NCBI RefSeq assembly: GCF_003570725.1
Contig: NZ_QWVS01000023.1
Location: 98,049 to 162,048 of the forward strand
DNA from: Peribacillus asahii
GTDB taxonomy: Bacteria; Bacillota; Bacilli; Bacillales; DSM-1321
Direction of reading: 5' to 3'
Length of the DNA stretch: 64,000 bases
Part shown: one piece after another, positions 7,309 to 15,609 of the stretch
How positions within the stretch are numbered: position 1 is the first letter of the stretch
How the letters are laid out: every line of letters starts with the position of its first letter
Notes under the pieces: model-generated
What the model was told of the DNA's origin: nothing
The model's input: the letters and a program-made list of their open reading frames with translations, nothing else
Database searches by the model: none
Program-made: the position numbers and the translations under genes

Positions 7309-7731
7309 GTGGAATTTCTTTCGGAAGAGATGATTTATCAAAAAACACCACAAGAACTAACAGCGTTTTTGTATGAAGGGTTAATCGAAAACCTAGAACA
7401 AGCTATGACCTTAATTGAAAAGAAAGATTATATAGAATCAAACAAAAAACTACAAAAAGCAAATGATATTCTCCATAGATTAGGTGTTGGTTTAAAGTAT
7501 GAAGCAGGTCCGATTGCCGAACAATTGGATAGGCTGTATAACTTTATGGCGGATGAATTAGTCTCAGCCAACTTAAAAAAAGATACGGAAAAAATTCAAG
7601 GTGTGCTCAAAATTGTTGGAGAAATAGCAAGTGCTTGGAGTATCGCATTGAAAAAGACTCCAAATCCAACGCAAAAAATCAATCGAAAAGTTGCAGCGTA
7701 TGAATCTAGCATTATGAGAATAAATCAATAA
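7309..7731 (+). CDS. FliS-family flagellin chaperone, paralogue upstream of hag
   Basis: A 140-residue helical protein with the FliS layout: [24 protein letters not shown] near the start, [20 protein letters not shown] in the centre, and [20 protein letters not shown]. These match the FliS signature (LMLYNGCLKF ... NLIKAQNIIHEL ... YDYLHRQLVEANIKSD) of the second copy at 12864. FliS binds the disordered C-terminus of flagellin and delivers it for export. The start is GTG after AAAGGTGG. It stands 22 bases before hag, under a sigma-D promoter, so it is likely dedicated to this unusually large flagellin (inference). Confidence 0.8.
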   Translation: MEFLSEEMIYQKTPQELTAFLYEGLIENLEQAMTLIEKKDYIESNKKLQKANDILHRLGVGLKYEAGPIAEQLDRLYNFMADELVSANLKKDTEKIQGVLKIVGEIASAWSIALKKTPNPTQKINRKVAAYESSIMRINQ

Positions 7732-7753
7732 GTTACATAGAGGAGATAAATAC

Positions 7754-10327
7754 ATGAAGATCAATCATAATATTACAGCATTAAATGCTTATAGAAATTT
7801 ATCGGTAAACAACTCTACTACGGCAAAAAGTTTAGAAAAGCTTTCCTCTGGATTACGTATTAACCGCGCCTCAGATGATGCAGCAGGATTGGCTATCTCT
7901 GAAAAAATGCGTTCACAGATCCGAGGTTTGGATATGGCTCAGCGAAATGCGCTGGATGGAATCTCATTTATTCAAACAGCTGAGGGAGCATTATCTTCTA
8001 CGCACTCTATTTTACAAAGAATGCGTGAATTAGCGGTTCAAGCAGGTAATGATTCAAACACAGATGTTGATAGAGCAGCTATTCAAGAGGAAATGAATCA
8101 ATTAACAAATGAAATTAATCGTATTACTAATACAACGGAATTTAATACGAAGAAGCTGTTGAATGGGGATCTGGAGATTATTGGGGATTTAAAACAAATA
8201 AAGAATGATTCAATCTCTGGTACATTAGGTAACTCAGTAGTAGTCGGGATGAATAGCTCGGAAGGAAAATACCAAGTTGAAATTTCAGATTTAGCAGACC
8301 CATTAAACCCAATTCAAAACTTAGATACTAACCAAGTAGATGGAGGTACGAACGCTACGGTTAGCCAAGTAATAGCAGGAGCAGATATTGACTTGGCTGC
8401 AGGTTCTTATAAGGCTGTAATTTCCAGTACACAAGCAAAAAACACAGCTAATTTAGGAGCTGTTGATAATGGTCAATCTGCTGCTAATATTAATGTTTTT
8501 GAAACCACTGCAGGAAACAAACCAATTACAGTTGATGCCGGTTCTAGTCTGAATGGGGCTGGTTACTATGTTAATGTAGAGAAGACTATTGACAAATCAA
8601 TTGATTCTATTAGTGATACTTCCATTTCTAATTTAGATTTAGACACAGCAACTGAGGGAAAATACGAAATTACAACAAGTGTTAATGTAAATGGTAACGA
8701 TGCGACTGGCAGTACATTAAAAGCTGATGGTGTCATTACTGCGGTAACAATTGCTGAAGACTCCGATTATGAAAATGATAATTATCAAATTACGTTAACA
8801 CAATCTGATACAGATGCTACAGATGGAAAAGAAGTTTGGACTTTTGCTTTATCCCACGATGGTGTAGTAAATGATACATCTATTAATGTTGATATAACTA
8901 GTACATCGGGTCCTCTAACTATTCAATTGGGTGACATGAGCATTAGTATTGATTTAAATAAGTTGAAATCAGGGAGTACTTTTGACGATGGCAATGCTGA
9001 CTCACCATATAATGGAGGAATCCTTAATTTAACAATTGGTAATGAAGTGACTGTTAAACAAGAAAAAACTGGGGTTACCGTTACACAAACATTTGCTAAA
9101 GGTAGTAACGTAAATCAGTTAGCATTTGATTTTAGTAATAATGGTGGAGAAGGGCAATTAAAGTTAGATGTAGTTGATGATTCAAACCAGTTTGTTGGAG
9201 GAAATTCGTATACTACTGATATTCATTGGGATGATAAATATACAGTTGGCGTATATGATGGATCTAATAATTTATTAGGGACAGAGAAGGAAATATTAGA
9301 AAATGATCTTACAGATTTATCTAAGCTTACGAATGTCCAACTAGGTGAGGCTGCACATGGAGTATTTGTTGACTTGACACGTGACGGCTTAGAATCCATG
9401 ACAGATAGTGAGCAAGTCAAAATGAGCTTTGATGTAACAAATAATACGGAGCGAGCTGTTCAACTGAAAGATGCTTCCGGTAACTCAGTTTCTAGTTTGT
9501 TTGTTCTTGATAATTCAATCGGTGAAGAATCGAGTGTCATAGTGGGTACAGGTCTAAAATTAGATTATGACGGATTGACTATTCAAAATGGCGAGATTGA
9601 ATTTGAAATCGAGAATGTTGTTCCAAGTGATTATAGAATGACATTGAAACAAGATACTGATGGTGACGGTAATTATGAAACAACTGTAGTAGATAAACAA
9701 GCATTTACCTTAGGTGATAAAGTTTCGTTAGGTACATCAGGTATTGAAGTACAAACTAATTTATCAACTGCCATTACGGATTCTGCTACCTTTGAAATCG
9801 AAAATGCTGAGGAAGATAACTCTGCTACTTTACAAATTGGAGCAAATGCTGGTCAAACTGTTAATCTTGAGATTAAAGATATGAGTGCAGGGGCTCTTGG
9901 TGTAAGTGCGAGTGAAGAAGGCGGAGAGCAAGAGATTGAATTGCTAAATGGTGAGAAAGTAAAAGTTTGGTATACAACTACAAAACAAGTCAATGACGGT
10001 ATGTCTAAAGAAGCTATTGAGTTTGGGCTTGATATTTCTTCTAATGAAAAAGCCGCAGCGGCGATTACTGTTCTTGATGATGCGATTCAAAGAGTATCTG
10101 CTGAACGTTCTCGTATGGGGGCAGTTCAAAACCGTTTAGAGTATGCGATAGATAATTTAAAATATATGAGTGAAAATGTGACAGCGTCTGAGTCTCGTAT
10201 TCGTGACTTAGATATGGCTCTTGAAATGACAACTTATACAAAGAATAATATCCTTGTTCAGTCAGCTCAAGCAATGCTTGCACAAGCGAATCAAATGCCT
10301 CAAGGCGTGCTACAATTATTAAAATAA
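7754..10327 (+). CDS. hag: Flagellin with large variable domain
   Basis: The 857-residue filament protein has the conserved N-terminal D0/D1 helices ([35 protein letters not shown], to about residue 140). The conserved C-terminal D1/D0 follows ([18 protein letters not shown] to [14 protein letters not shown], about 765-857). Between them lie about 620 residues rich in Asp, Asn, Thr and Ser with beta-type pattern, the surface-exposed variable domain. B. subtilis Hag is about 304 residues, so this is nearly three times longer. No HEXXH metalloprotease motif is present. The RBS AGAGGAG is ideal. fliS2 precedes it and a terminator follows. No intron interrupts this copy. The many surface Ser/Thr would suit O-glycosylation (inference). 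Confidence 0.95.
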   Translation: MKINHNITALNAYRNLSVNNSTTAKSLEKLSSGLRINRASDDAAGLAISEKMRSQIRGLDMAQRNALDGISFIQTAEGALSSTHSILQRMRELAVQAGNDSNTDVDRAAIQEEMNQLTNEINRITNTTEFNTKKLLNGDLEIIGDLKQIKNDSISGTLGNSVVVGMNSSEGKYQVEISDLADPLNPIQNLDTNQVDGGTNATVSQVIAGADIDLAAGSYKAVISSTQAKNTANLGAVDNGQSAANINVFETTAGNKPITVDAGSSLNGAGYYVNVEKTIDKSIDSISDTSISNLDLDTATEGKYEITTSVNVNGNDATGSTLKADGVITAVTIAEDSDYENDNYQITLTQSDTDATDGKEVWTFALSHDGVVNDTSINVDITSTSGPLTIQLGDMSISIDLNKLKSGSTFDDGNADSPYNGGILNLTIGNEVTVKQEKTGVTVTQTFAKGSNVNQLAFDFSNNGGEGQLKLDVVDDSNQFVGGNSYTTDIHWDDKYTVGVYDGSNNLLGTEKEILENDLTDLSKLTNVQLGEAAHGVFVDLTRDGLESMTDSEQVKMSFDVTNNTERAVQLKDASGNSVSSLFVLDNSIGEESSVIVGTGLKLDYDGLTIQNGEIEFEIENVVPSDYRMTLKQDTDGDGNYETTVVDKQAFTLGDKVSLGTSGIEVQTNLSTAITDSATFEIENAEEDNSATLQIGANAGQTVNLEIKDMSAGALGVSASEEGGEQEIELLNGEKVKVWYTTTKQVNDGMSKEAIEFGLDISSNEKAAAAITVLDDAIQRVSAERSRMGAVQNRLEYAIDNLKYMSENVTASESRIRDLDMALEMTTYTKNNILVQSAQAMLAQANQMPQGVLQLLK

Positions 10328-10340
10328 TAGTATAAAGTCA

Positions 10341-10367
10341 AAGGAGAGGAGATCCCTCTCCTTTTTT
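10341..10367 (+). terminator. Terminator of hag
   Basis: GGAGAGG (10343-10349) pairs with CCTCTCC (10355-10361) and is followed by six T. It lies 14 bases after the flagellin stop. Confidence 0.85.
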
Positions 10368-10397
10368 ACAATATCTTGCTAAATTAGGTGATAGATA

Positions 10398-10835
10398 ATG
10401 GACGTTCAACGAATTAGTAAAGCGACTCTTAACGGTATACAGGGTAAAGGGGAAGTAGCTAAAGACACGATTCAATTTCAAGCGATGATGGATAAAAAGC
10501 GCCAAGAGACGACGTATGATCGTTTAACAAAGAAAGTCGCTGAAATTGAACAACAAGGAAAGAAACTAGCGGATAATCATTCGGTTGAAAACTTACGTAA
10601 ATATAAAAAGATGGTTAAGGAATTCATGGAAGATGCGGTGAAGAACGGCCTTGAATTAACCGAGCAGCGCGGTTTTAATCAACGTGGTTCAACGAAAGTG
10701 TATAAGTTGGTGAAAGAAGTCGATAAGAAATTAATTGATTTAACGAACGAAGTGTTAGATAAAGAGAAAAAAGGATTAGATATCCTTAATATTGTTGGTG
10801 AAATTAAAGGGATGTTAATCAATATTTATACGTGA
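10398..10835 (+). CDS. YaaR-family protein (DUF327)
   Basis: A 145-residue, highly charged helical protein. The central motif LADNHSVENLRKYKKMVKEFMEDAVKNGLEL, then QRGFNQRGSTKVYKLVKEVDKKL and the end GLDILNIVGEIKGMLINIYT are typical of the YaaR/DUF327 family. The function is unknown. In B. subtilis yaaR lies far from hag, so its place between hag and flaG differs; other Firmicutes do carry DUF327 genes with flagellar genes. The start is the ATG at 10398 after TAGGTGAT. It lies after the hag terminator and has no obvious promoter of its own. Confidence 0.75.
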   Translation: MDVQRISKATLNGIQGKGEVAKDTIQFQAMMDKKRQETTYDRLTKKVAEIEQQGKKLADNHSVENLRKYKKMVKEFMEDAVKNGLELTEQRGFNQRGSTKVYKLVKEVDKKLIDLTNEVLDKEKKGLDILNIVGEIKGMLINIYT

Positions 10836-10861
10836 CATTGTAATTTAATCAAACGATTAAT

Positions 10862-10888
10862 TGAAAACGATTGTATTCTTTCCGATAT
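10862..10888 (+). promoter_or_regulatory. Candidate sigma-D promoter of flaG-fliDST
   Basis: TGAA (10862-10865), 15 bases, then TCCGATAT (10881-10888), seven of eight to the sigma-D -10. It stands 32 bases before flaG, where B. subtilis has a sigma-D promoter for yvyC-fliDST. Confidence 0.7.
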
Positions 10889-10920
10889 AAATAATAACGA
10901 GACACATATCGGAGGCGAAC

Positions 10921-11277
10921 ATGATGTTAGAGAACCTTTCTACAAATGTTCTTTCCTCACAACTTAGAACAGCTATCTTAGAAGGAATGAACGATTATTT
11001 TCAAAATGAAGCAAGAGTTATCAATGAAGCGGCATACAGCCCACAAAAAATAAGTAAAGAACAAGTACAAGAAGCAGTAGATGAATTAAATCAATTTTTA
11101 CAACCGACCAATACGTCTATTCGTTTTGAGTATCATGAACAGTTAAATGAATACTATGTCAAAGTAGTCGACGATAAAACAGAAGAAACAATAAGAGAAA
11201 TACCATCAAAGAAACTATTAGATTTCTATGCAGCGATGACGGAGTTTGTTGGACTAATGGTAGATAAGAAAATATAA
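10921..11277 (+). CDS. flaG: FlaG-family flagellar protein
   Basis: A 118-residue protein with the FlaG pattern. A polar helical N-terminus comes first, then EAVDELNQFLQPTNTSIRFEYHEQLNEYYVKVVDDKTEETIREIPSKKLLDFYAAMTEFVGLMVDKK. The end is the conserved part. FlaG lies between flagellin and fliD in many Gram-positives and influences filament length; its mechanism is not settled. Two ATGs in a row (10921, 10924) follow ATCGGAGGCG and either may serve. It is 12 bases before fliD and in the same operon. Confidence 0.9.
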   Translation: MMLENLSTNVLSSQLRTAILEGMNDYFQNEARVINEAAYSPQKISKEQVQEAVDELNQFLQPTNTSIRFEYHEQLNEYYVKVVDDKTEETIREIPSKKLLDFYAAMTEFVGLMVDKKI

Positions 11278-11289
11278 GAAGGTGATAGT

Positions 11290-12837
11290 ATGGTAATGCG
11301 AGTTAGTGGGTTAGCAAGCGGGATGGACATTGATGATATTGTATCAAAACTAATGACAGCTCAACGTGTTCCTTTAGATAAGCTATATCAAAAGAAAACG
11401 TATACAGAATGGCAACGCGATGATTATCGTACGATAAATACGGCATTATCGGAATTAGATAGATTGATTAGCGATGGAATTGGACGGCAAGCCTCTTTTA
11501 TTAAAAAGACGGTAAGTGTTTCGAATCCAAATGCTGTGTCTATTAAAAATGTGAATTCAACGACTGATTTTTCAGGGACGATTGAAGTGAAAGAACTTGC
11601 GACTGCGGCGACGATGGTTAGTACTGAAAAAGTAATGGATGTAACCAATGCAACAAAATTTGCTGGGCAAACAATTACAATAAAGGCAATTAATAAAGAT
11701 GGTACTTTTGATAAGGTCAAAGATAAAGATGGAAATATAGTAGATAAGGTGTTTACTTATGAGGTTAAATCAGATGACACATTAGACAGTATCATTTCTA
11801 AAATTAATGCAGAATCTGGGGTTACAGCTTTTTTTGATGAAAAGTCGGGACGGTTTTCAATTACTGCTAAAAATACAGGTAAAGCAGTATCAGAACATGA
11901 AATTGCGTTGTCTAGTAGTGGTGATTTCTTCACTAAATTAAAAATGAGCGCTACAAGTACAGAGGCTGCCACGGCCGATTTGAAAAATGATTCAGGTATT
12001 GTTGTTGGTAAGGCTGGAACTGTGGGTGAAAATGCTGAAGTGGTTTATAATGGCCTAACAATAGAACGATCTTCTAACACATTCCGAATCAACGGTGCTG
12101 AATTTACTCTTAAGGAAAAAACGACGGGGCCTGTCACGTTCTCATCCACAGCTGATGTAGACTCCATTTTTGATACAGTTAAGAAGTTTGTTGATAGCTA
12201 TAATGGATTAATTGCTACCATTAGTAGTAAAACAAGCGAAAAGAAAAATTCTAGTTACCCACCACTTACAGATGAGCAAAAGAAAGAAATGACGGAAGAT
12301 CAAGTGAAAAAGTGGGAGGAACAGGCGCGGAAAGGTACATTGCGTCGAGATTCTAATTTAACAAGTTTACTTACAAAAATGAGAACGTCTCTTTATACAC
12401 AAGTTGAAGGTACATCTTTAGGAACTTTGGATAAAATCGGCATTACCACAACGAAAAACTATCTTGAGGGCGGAAAGTTAGAGATTGATGAAGAAAAGTT
12501 GAAAGCAGCGATTGCAGAGGATCCAAATGCCATCTATGAATTGTTTATGCAGGATGGTGATCCGAAAGAAGGTAAACAAGGAATAGCTAGAAGATTAAGA
12601 GCGGAACTTAGTGCTGGAATGAAAACGATTAGTGAAAAGGCCGGAAGTGCTTCATCAGTTAATAGTTCTTTTACATTAGGGAAATTGTTGAATGAATATG
12701 ACAAGAAGATTGATAGTTTTAATGATCGTCTAACTGCACTTGAAACAAGATACTATAAACAATTTACAGCAATGGAAACAGCTATTAATAAGGCTAATAG
12801 CCAAAGTGCAAGTTTATCTTCATATTTTTCTAGTTAA
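11290..12837 (+). CDS. fliD: Flagellar filament cap protein FliD
   Basis: A 515-residue hook-associated protein 2. The N-terminal FliD_N segment (MRVSGLASGMDIDDIVSKLMTAQRVPLDKL) and the C-terminal helical FliD_C segment (NSSFTLGKLLNEYDKKIDSF to SLSSYFSS) frame a variable domain. It forms the cap under which flagellin subunits fold. The length is close to the family norm (about 500). Either ATG 11290 or ATG 11296 can be the start after AAGGTGA; the second has the better spacing. It is 26 bases before fliS. Confidence 0.95.
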   Translation: MVMRVSGLASGMDIDDIVSKLMTAQRVPLDKLYQKKTYTEWQRDDYRTINTALSELDRLISDGIGRQASFIKKTVSVSNPNAVSIKNVNSTTDFSGTIEVKELATAATMVSTEKVMDVTNATKFAGQTITIKAINKDGTFDKVKDKDGNIVDKVFTYEVKSDDTLDSIISKINAESGVTAFFDEKSGRFSITAKNTGKAVSEHEIALSSSGDFFTKLKMSATSTEAATADLKNDSGIVVGKAGTVGENAEVVYNGLTIERSSNTFRINGAEFTLKEKTTGPVTFSSTADVDSIFDTVKKFVDSYNGLIATISSKTSEKKNSSYPPLTDEQKKEMTEDQVKKWEEQARKGTLRRDSNLTSLLTKMRTSLYTQVEGTSLGTLDKIGITTTKNYLEGGKLEIDEEKLKAAIAEDPNAIYELFMQDGDPKEGKQGIARRLRAELSAGMKTISEKAGSASSVNSSFTLGKLLNEYDKKIDSFNDRLTALETRYYKQFTAMETAINKANSQSASLSSYFSS

Positions 12838-12863
12838 GAAACAATAGAAAGGATGATTGAATC

Positions 12864-13265
12864 ATGGTCATGAATAACCCATATCAATCGTATCAACAAA
12901 ATGCAGTGAACACAGCATCCCCAGGAGAGCTGACATTAATGCTTTATAATGGATGCTTAAAGTTCATTACATTGGCTAAAAAGGCAATCGGTGATGGAAA
13001 TGTAGAAGTGAAAAATACAAATTTAATCAAGGCGCAAAATATTATTCATGAACTGATGGTTACGTTAAATATGGATGTGAACGTTTCGAAGCAGCTAATG
13101 GTCATGTATGATTACTTACATCGTCAACTAGTGGAAGCCAATATTAAAAGTGATTTGGCTATTTTAGAGGAAGTGGAAGGCTTTGTCACAGAGTTTCGCG
13201 ATACATGGAAGGAAGCGATTCAATTGAATCGTCAAAGTCAATTTACGACGAGCGGACAAGCTTAA
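12864..13265 (+). CDS. fliS: Flagellin export chaperone FliS
   Basis: A 133-residue protein with the standard FliS sequence: NPYQSYQQNAVNTASPGELTLMLYNGCLKF at the start, VEVKNTNLIKAQNIIHELMVTLNMDVN, and MYDYLHRQLVEANIKSD. It keeps flagellin soluble before export. This is the canonical copy in the fliD-fliS-fliT order; a divergent paralogue sits before hag. Start ATG 12864 after AAAGGATGA, with ATG 12870 as an alternative. It ends in TAATG, shared with the next gene. Confidence 0.95.
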   Translation: MVMNNPYQSYQQNAVNTASPGELTLMLYNGCLKFITLAKKAIGDGNVEVKNTNLIKAQNIIHELMVTLNMDVNVSKQLMVMYDYLHRQLVEANIKSDLAILEEVEGFVTEFRDTWKEAIQLNRQSQFTTSGQA

Positions 13266-13609
13266 TGGAAGCTCTTCAAACGTTTTATGAAGCAACAAAT
13301 GAGTTAATCCAAGTGTTACAGCAAGGTGAAAGCGATCGGGATGTTCGGATTGAACAGATACAGGCTTTACTTGATCAGCGAGAAGAGCTATTGAAGTCTA
13401 TTCAACCGCCATTTTCTGAGCATGAACAAACATTAGGTAGGCAACTTGTACAATTGAATGGGCAAGTAGAACAGTTGCTGCAAAAGCAGAAACGAGAGAT
13501 TCAACAAGATATGAAGAAGCTTAGTCTTCAGAAGAAATCGAATCAGAAATATACGAATCCCTATGAATCTCTTGCAACAGATGGCGTGTTTTACGATAAA
13601 CGAAATTAA
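13265..13609 (+). CDS. fliT: FliT-family flagellar chaperone
   Basis: A 114-residue helical protein (MEALQTFYEATNELIQVLQQGES ... IQALLDQREELLKSIQPP) at the fliT position. FliT-type proteins are small export chaperones for FliD and regulators of flagellar gene use. The frame can be extended upstream, but ATG 13265 overlaps the fliS stop as TAATG, the normal coupling signal, and gives the expected size. No separate ribosome site is needed. A terminator follows the stop by 11 bases. Confidence 0.85.
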   Translation: MEALQTFYEATNELIQVLQQGESDRDVRIEQIQALLDQREELLKSIQPPFSEHEQTLGRQLVQLNGQVEQLLQKQKREIQQDMKKLSLQKKSNQKYTNPYESLATDGVFYDKRN

Positions 13610-13620
13610 TAAAGTAGATT

Positions 13621-13652
13621 ATGACTGCTTGAACTCCAGGCGGTCATTTTTT
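13621..13652 (+). terminator. Terminator of the flaG-fliDST operon
   Basis: ATGACTGC (13621-13628) pairs with GCGGTCAT (13640-13647) with one G-U pair, followed by TTTTTTG. It ends the late flagellar operon before hpf. Confidence 0.85.
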
Positions 13653-13785
13653 GTAATCGTTCACAGTCTTTTCATTATTATTTTTCAGAAAATTCTGCTA
13701 TAATAAAGCTATAGAAAGATACAACTCTTTCTTACCGGTTCCGATTCATTTTCCACTCATTCGATGTAAATTTTTCTCGAATTTT

Positions 13786-13813
13786 AGAGGAATTTGGAAA
13801 CGGTCTATAGAAT
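13786..13813 (+). promoter_or_regulatory. Candidate sigma-H promoter of hpf
   Basis: AGAGGAATT (13786-13794) fits RnAGGAwWW. Twelve bases later ATAGAAT (13807-13813) fits RnnGAAT, the sigma-H consensus with correct spacing. It ends 37 bases before the hpf start. The B. subtilis homologue (yvyD) is known to be read from sigma-H and sigma-B promoters; I see no convincing sigma-B site here. A TATAAT at 13699 has no fitting -35. Confidence 0.6.
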
Positions 13814-13850
13814 GTTAATGTATAGTCTTAATTTAAGGAGGACTCACTTT

Positions 13851-14396
13851 ATGAATTACAACGTACGCGGTGAAAACATTGAGGTAACTCCAGCAATTCG
13901 AGAATACGTAGAGAAGAAAGTTGGCAAGCTAGAGCGTTATTTTAATAATACTCCAGATGCTAATGTATCGGTCAATTTAAGAGTGAATCCAGATCATACA
14001 TCTAAAGTAGAAGTGACAATTCCAATGTCGAGTTTGGTTCTTCGGGCCGAAGAAGAAAATGCTGATATGTATGCAGCTATTGATTTAATTAATGATAAGC
14101 TTGAACGCCAAATTCGTAAACATAAAACAAAAGTAAACCGTAGATTCCGTTCAAATGGATCACCAGCAGAATTGTTTGCTGTAGGGCTTGAATCCAGTGT
14201 TGCAACAGAAGAGGAAGAAATCGAAGTTGTACGTAATAAACGTTTTGATTTGAAACCGATGGACAGTGAAGAAGCGATTTTGCAAATGAATTTGCTAGGT
14301 CACAATTTCTTCGTCTATACAAACGCTGATACAAATGCAACAAATGTTGTGTATCGCCGTAAAGATGGCCGTTACGGATTGATTGAAACGAAATAA
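13851..14396 (+). CDS. hpf: Ribosome hibernation-promoting factor, long form
   Basis: A 181-residue protein. The N-terminal domain (MNYNVRGENIEVTPAIREYVEKKVGKLERYF ... VEVTIPMSSLVLRAEE) binds the 30S decoding region. The C-terminal domain (KRFDLKPMDSEEAILQMNLLGHNFFVYTN ... VVYRRKDGRYGLIE) dimerises two 70S ribosomes into 100S particles. Length and layout match the long HPF of Firmicutes. The start ATG 13851 follows AAGGAGG at ideal distance; the frame remains open upstream but begins with a non-conserved extension. The conserved place is between fliT and secA. Probable sigma-H control for stationary phase. Confidence 0.95.
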   Translation: MNYNVRGENIEVTPAIREYVEKKVGKLERYFNNTPDANVSVNLRVNPDHTSKVEVTIPMSSLVLRAEEENADMYAAIDLINDKLERQIRKHKTKVNRRFRSNGSPAELFAVGLESSVATEEEEIEVVRNKRFDLKPMDSEEAILQMNLLGHNFFVYTNADTNATNVVYRRKDGRYGLIETK

Positions 14397-14410
14397 ATAG
14401 AATTGACCAA

Positions 14411-14439
14411 AAAAGCCGCTGACATTCAGCGGTTTTTTT
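14411..14439. terminator. Bidirectional terminator between hpf and ykuD
   Basis: CCGCTGA (14416-14422) pairs with TCAGCGG (14426-14432), with A-rich left and T-rich right flanks, so it can stop both hpf (+) and the convergent transpeptidase gene (-). Confidence 0.85.
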
Positions 14440-14457
14440 ATGTCGTTTTTAAAAAAA

Positions 14458-14510
14458 GTCACAGCGACTTTTCAGGTTGTGGATATCATGTGTATAAACC
14501 TGTGTATAAC
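14458..14510 (+). repeat. Intergenic element with GTCACAGCGAC and TGTGGATATC, copy 2
   Basis: GTCACAGCGAC (14458-14468), then GTTGTGGATATC (14477-14488), TGTGTATAA, and again TGTGTATAACTT. The order and spacing are as in copy 1 at 2181-2238. It lies between the hpf terminator and the end of the ykuD gene. Confidence 0.5.
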
Positions 14511-15008
14511 TTAAGCTTGAATCATCACTCTAGTTCCGTTTGGGATTTGGCTGGCTAGTTCGATTACGTCTTTGTTATGCATACGAATACACCCTTTTGA
14601 TACAGATTTTCCGATAGAGGAGGGATCATTGGTACCGTGAATGCCATAGCCTGCTTTGGACAAGGAAAGCCACATGACTCCATATGGGCCGCCTGGATTG
14701 GGCTCACGGTTTACAACGACAAATTGGCCGACGGGTGTTTGGGATAGCATTTTGCCAACTGCAATCGGGTAGGTTTTGATGAGTTGATTTTGACGAAATA
14801 GTTGTAGTGTACGTTTATTTTTTGACACAACTAAGTGAAAAGGAATCGTATTAGGATCTGGCAGGCCGGGGATAAGAATTCGCTGTCCCGGCATGAGGAC
14901 GTTTATATTTGTGATTTGCGGATTAGCGGCCACTAGCCGGGCAAAAGGAATACGATAATCCCTGACGATGGATGCCAGCGTTTCACCATATTTTACGATA
15001 TGGAACAT
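14511..15008 (-). CDS. ykuD: L,D-transpeptidase with LysM domain (YkuD)
   Basis: A 165-residue cell-wall enzyme. An N-terminal LysM ([32 protein letters not shown] ... ILIPG, residues 1-48) binds peptidoglycan. A YkuD catalytic domain (about 55-163) carries the signature [10 protein letters not shown] followed by SKGCIRMHN, in which Cys is the nucleophile and His its partner. It makes 3-3 cross-links or transfers L,D-peptide ends. Length and order match B. subtilis YkuD almost exactly. No signal peptide is visible, as in YkuD. The RBS AAGGAAGG lies upstream. It is transcribed against hpf and shares its terminator. Confidence 0.92.
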   Translation of the reverse strand: MFHIVKYGETLASIVRDYRIPFARLVAANPQITNINVLMPGQRILIPGLPDPNTIPFHLVVSKNKRTLQLFRQNQLIKTYPIAVGKMLSQTPVGQFVVVNREPNPGGPYGVMWLSLSKAGYGIHGTNDPSSIGKSVSKGCIRMHNKDVIELASQIPNGTRVMIQA

Positions 15009-15093
15009 GATCGCTCAGTCCTTCCTTTTTTATCATAATATATTAAAGAGAATTTCTATTTGTGTAGGAAGTCTTTAATGCTGTGAAAATAGG

Positions 15094-15140
15094 AAAAAGG
15101 CGACTTTTATTCTTTAAAAAGAACAAGAGTCGCCTTTTTA
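15094..15140. terminator. Perfect hairpin with T-run, unassigned
   Basis: AAAAGGCGAC (15095-15104) pairs with GTCGCCTTTT (15130-15139), with extra pairing through ACTTTT/AAGAGT. It has the form of a terminator but no gene on either strand ends just before it, because ykuD starts at 15008 and reads left. It may insulate the sinI promoter region. From 15141 to 15223 I see nothing. Confidence 0.6.
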
Positions 15141-15223
15141 TTACGTAAAATGAAGATATTCCCTTTTTTCCTTATGATAAATGGCGCGGAAATTGGTAAA
15201 AGAATAGGAATAGTTGCAAAGAG

Positions 15224-15300
15224 TGTCGATGGAAAAGTGGTAATTTTCGCAGATTAGCGACAGCAAATGGCTCGATGAAAAAGAATGAATCTATTATAAT
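15224..15300 (+). promoter_or_regulatory. Possible Spo0A-controlled promoter of sinI
   Basis: A TATAAT (15295-15300) has a poor -35 (TCGATG, 17 bases before). Upstream are TGTCGAT (15224-15230) and the reverse-strand CTGTCGC (15258-15264), each one or two bases off the Spo0A box TGTCGAA. B. subtilis sinI is activated by phosphorylated Spo0A from such sites. The leader to sinI would be long (about 110 bases). Tentative. Confidence 0.3.
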
Positions 15301-15416
15301 AGGCTTATCCAACTATCCTTTAGTAGTTAAAAAGGTCCGCTTATTAAAATCAATATAGTTCAGAAGTTAGATTCTAAAACCTAACATACAAGAAGTACTT
15401 TAGGAGGGTGTTATGA

Positions 15417-15542
15417 GTGAGCGAACAAGAGCTAGATCCAGAATGGGTGGAATTAATAGTGGAGGCCCGTAATAAAGGCATGACGAAAGAAGACATTCTC
15501 CTTTTTTTAACGAGTTATAAGGAACAAGAAACAAATGAATAA
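15417..15542 (+). CDS. sinI: SinI-type anti-repressor, 41 aa
   Basis: Starting with GTG 15417, nine bases after AGGAGG, the frame reads VSEQELDPEWVELIVEARNK, then GMTKEDILLFLTSYKEQ. This is the SinR-binding segment of SinI (compare QELDQEWVELMVEAKEANIS with EEIRKYLLLNKK in B. subtilis). SinI pairs with the helical SinR C-terminus, breaks the SinR tetramer and releases matrix genes. At 41 residues it is shorter than B. subtilis SinI (57), lacking the C-terminal tail. The other possible start, ATG 15413, is out of frame. It is transcribed toward sinR, not with it. Confidence 0.88.
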   Translation: MSEQELDPEWVELIVEARNKGMTKEDILLFLTSYKEQETNE

Positions 15543-15545
15543 ATG

Positions 15546-15597
15546 GACCCGGACGCAAATGGAGTTGGAAATGAACGATTTATGCTCCGGGTTTTTT
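15546..15597 (+). terminator. Terminator between convergent sinI and sinR
   Basis: ACCCGGA (15547-15553) pairs with TCCGGGT (15586-15592), extended by GCAAAT/ATTTATGC inside the arms. Six T follow. It stops sinI; sinR ends at 15610 from the other side. Confidence 0.8.
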
Positions 15598-15609
15598 CTA
15601 TAAAGTAAG

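Noticed and set aside
7754..10327. Intron or flagellinolysin (HEXXH peptidase) domain in hag
   Set aside because: The reading frame is continuous with both conserved ends, and no HEXXH motif is in the variable domain.
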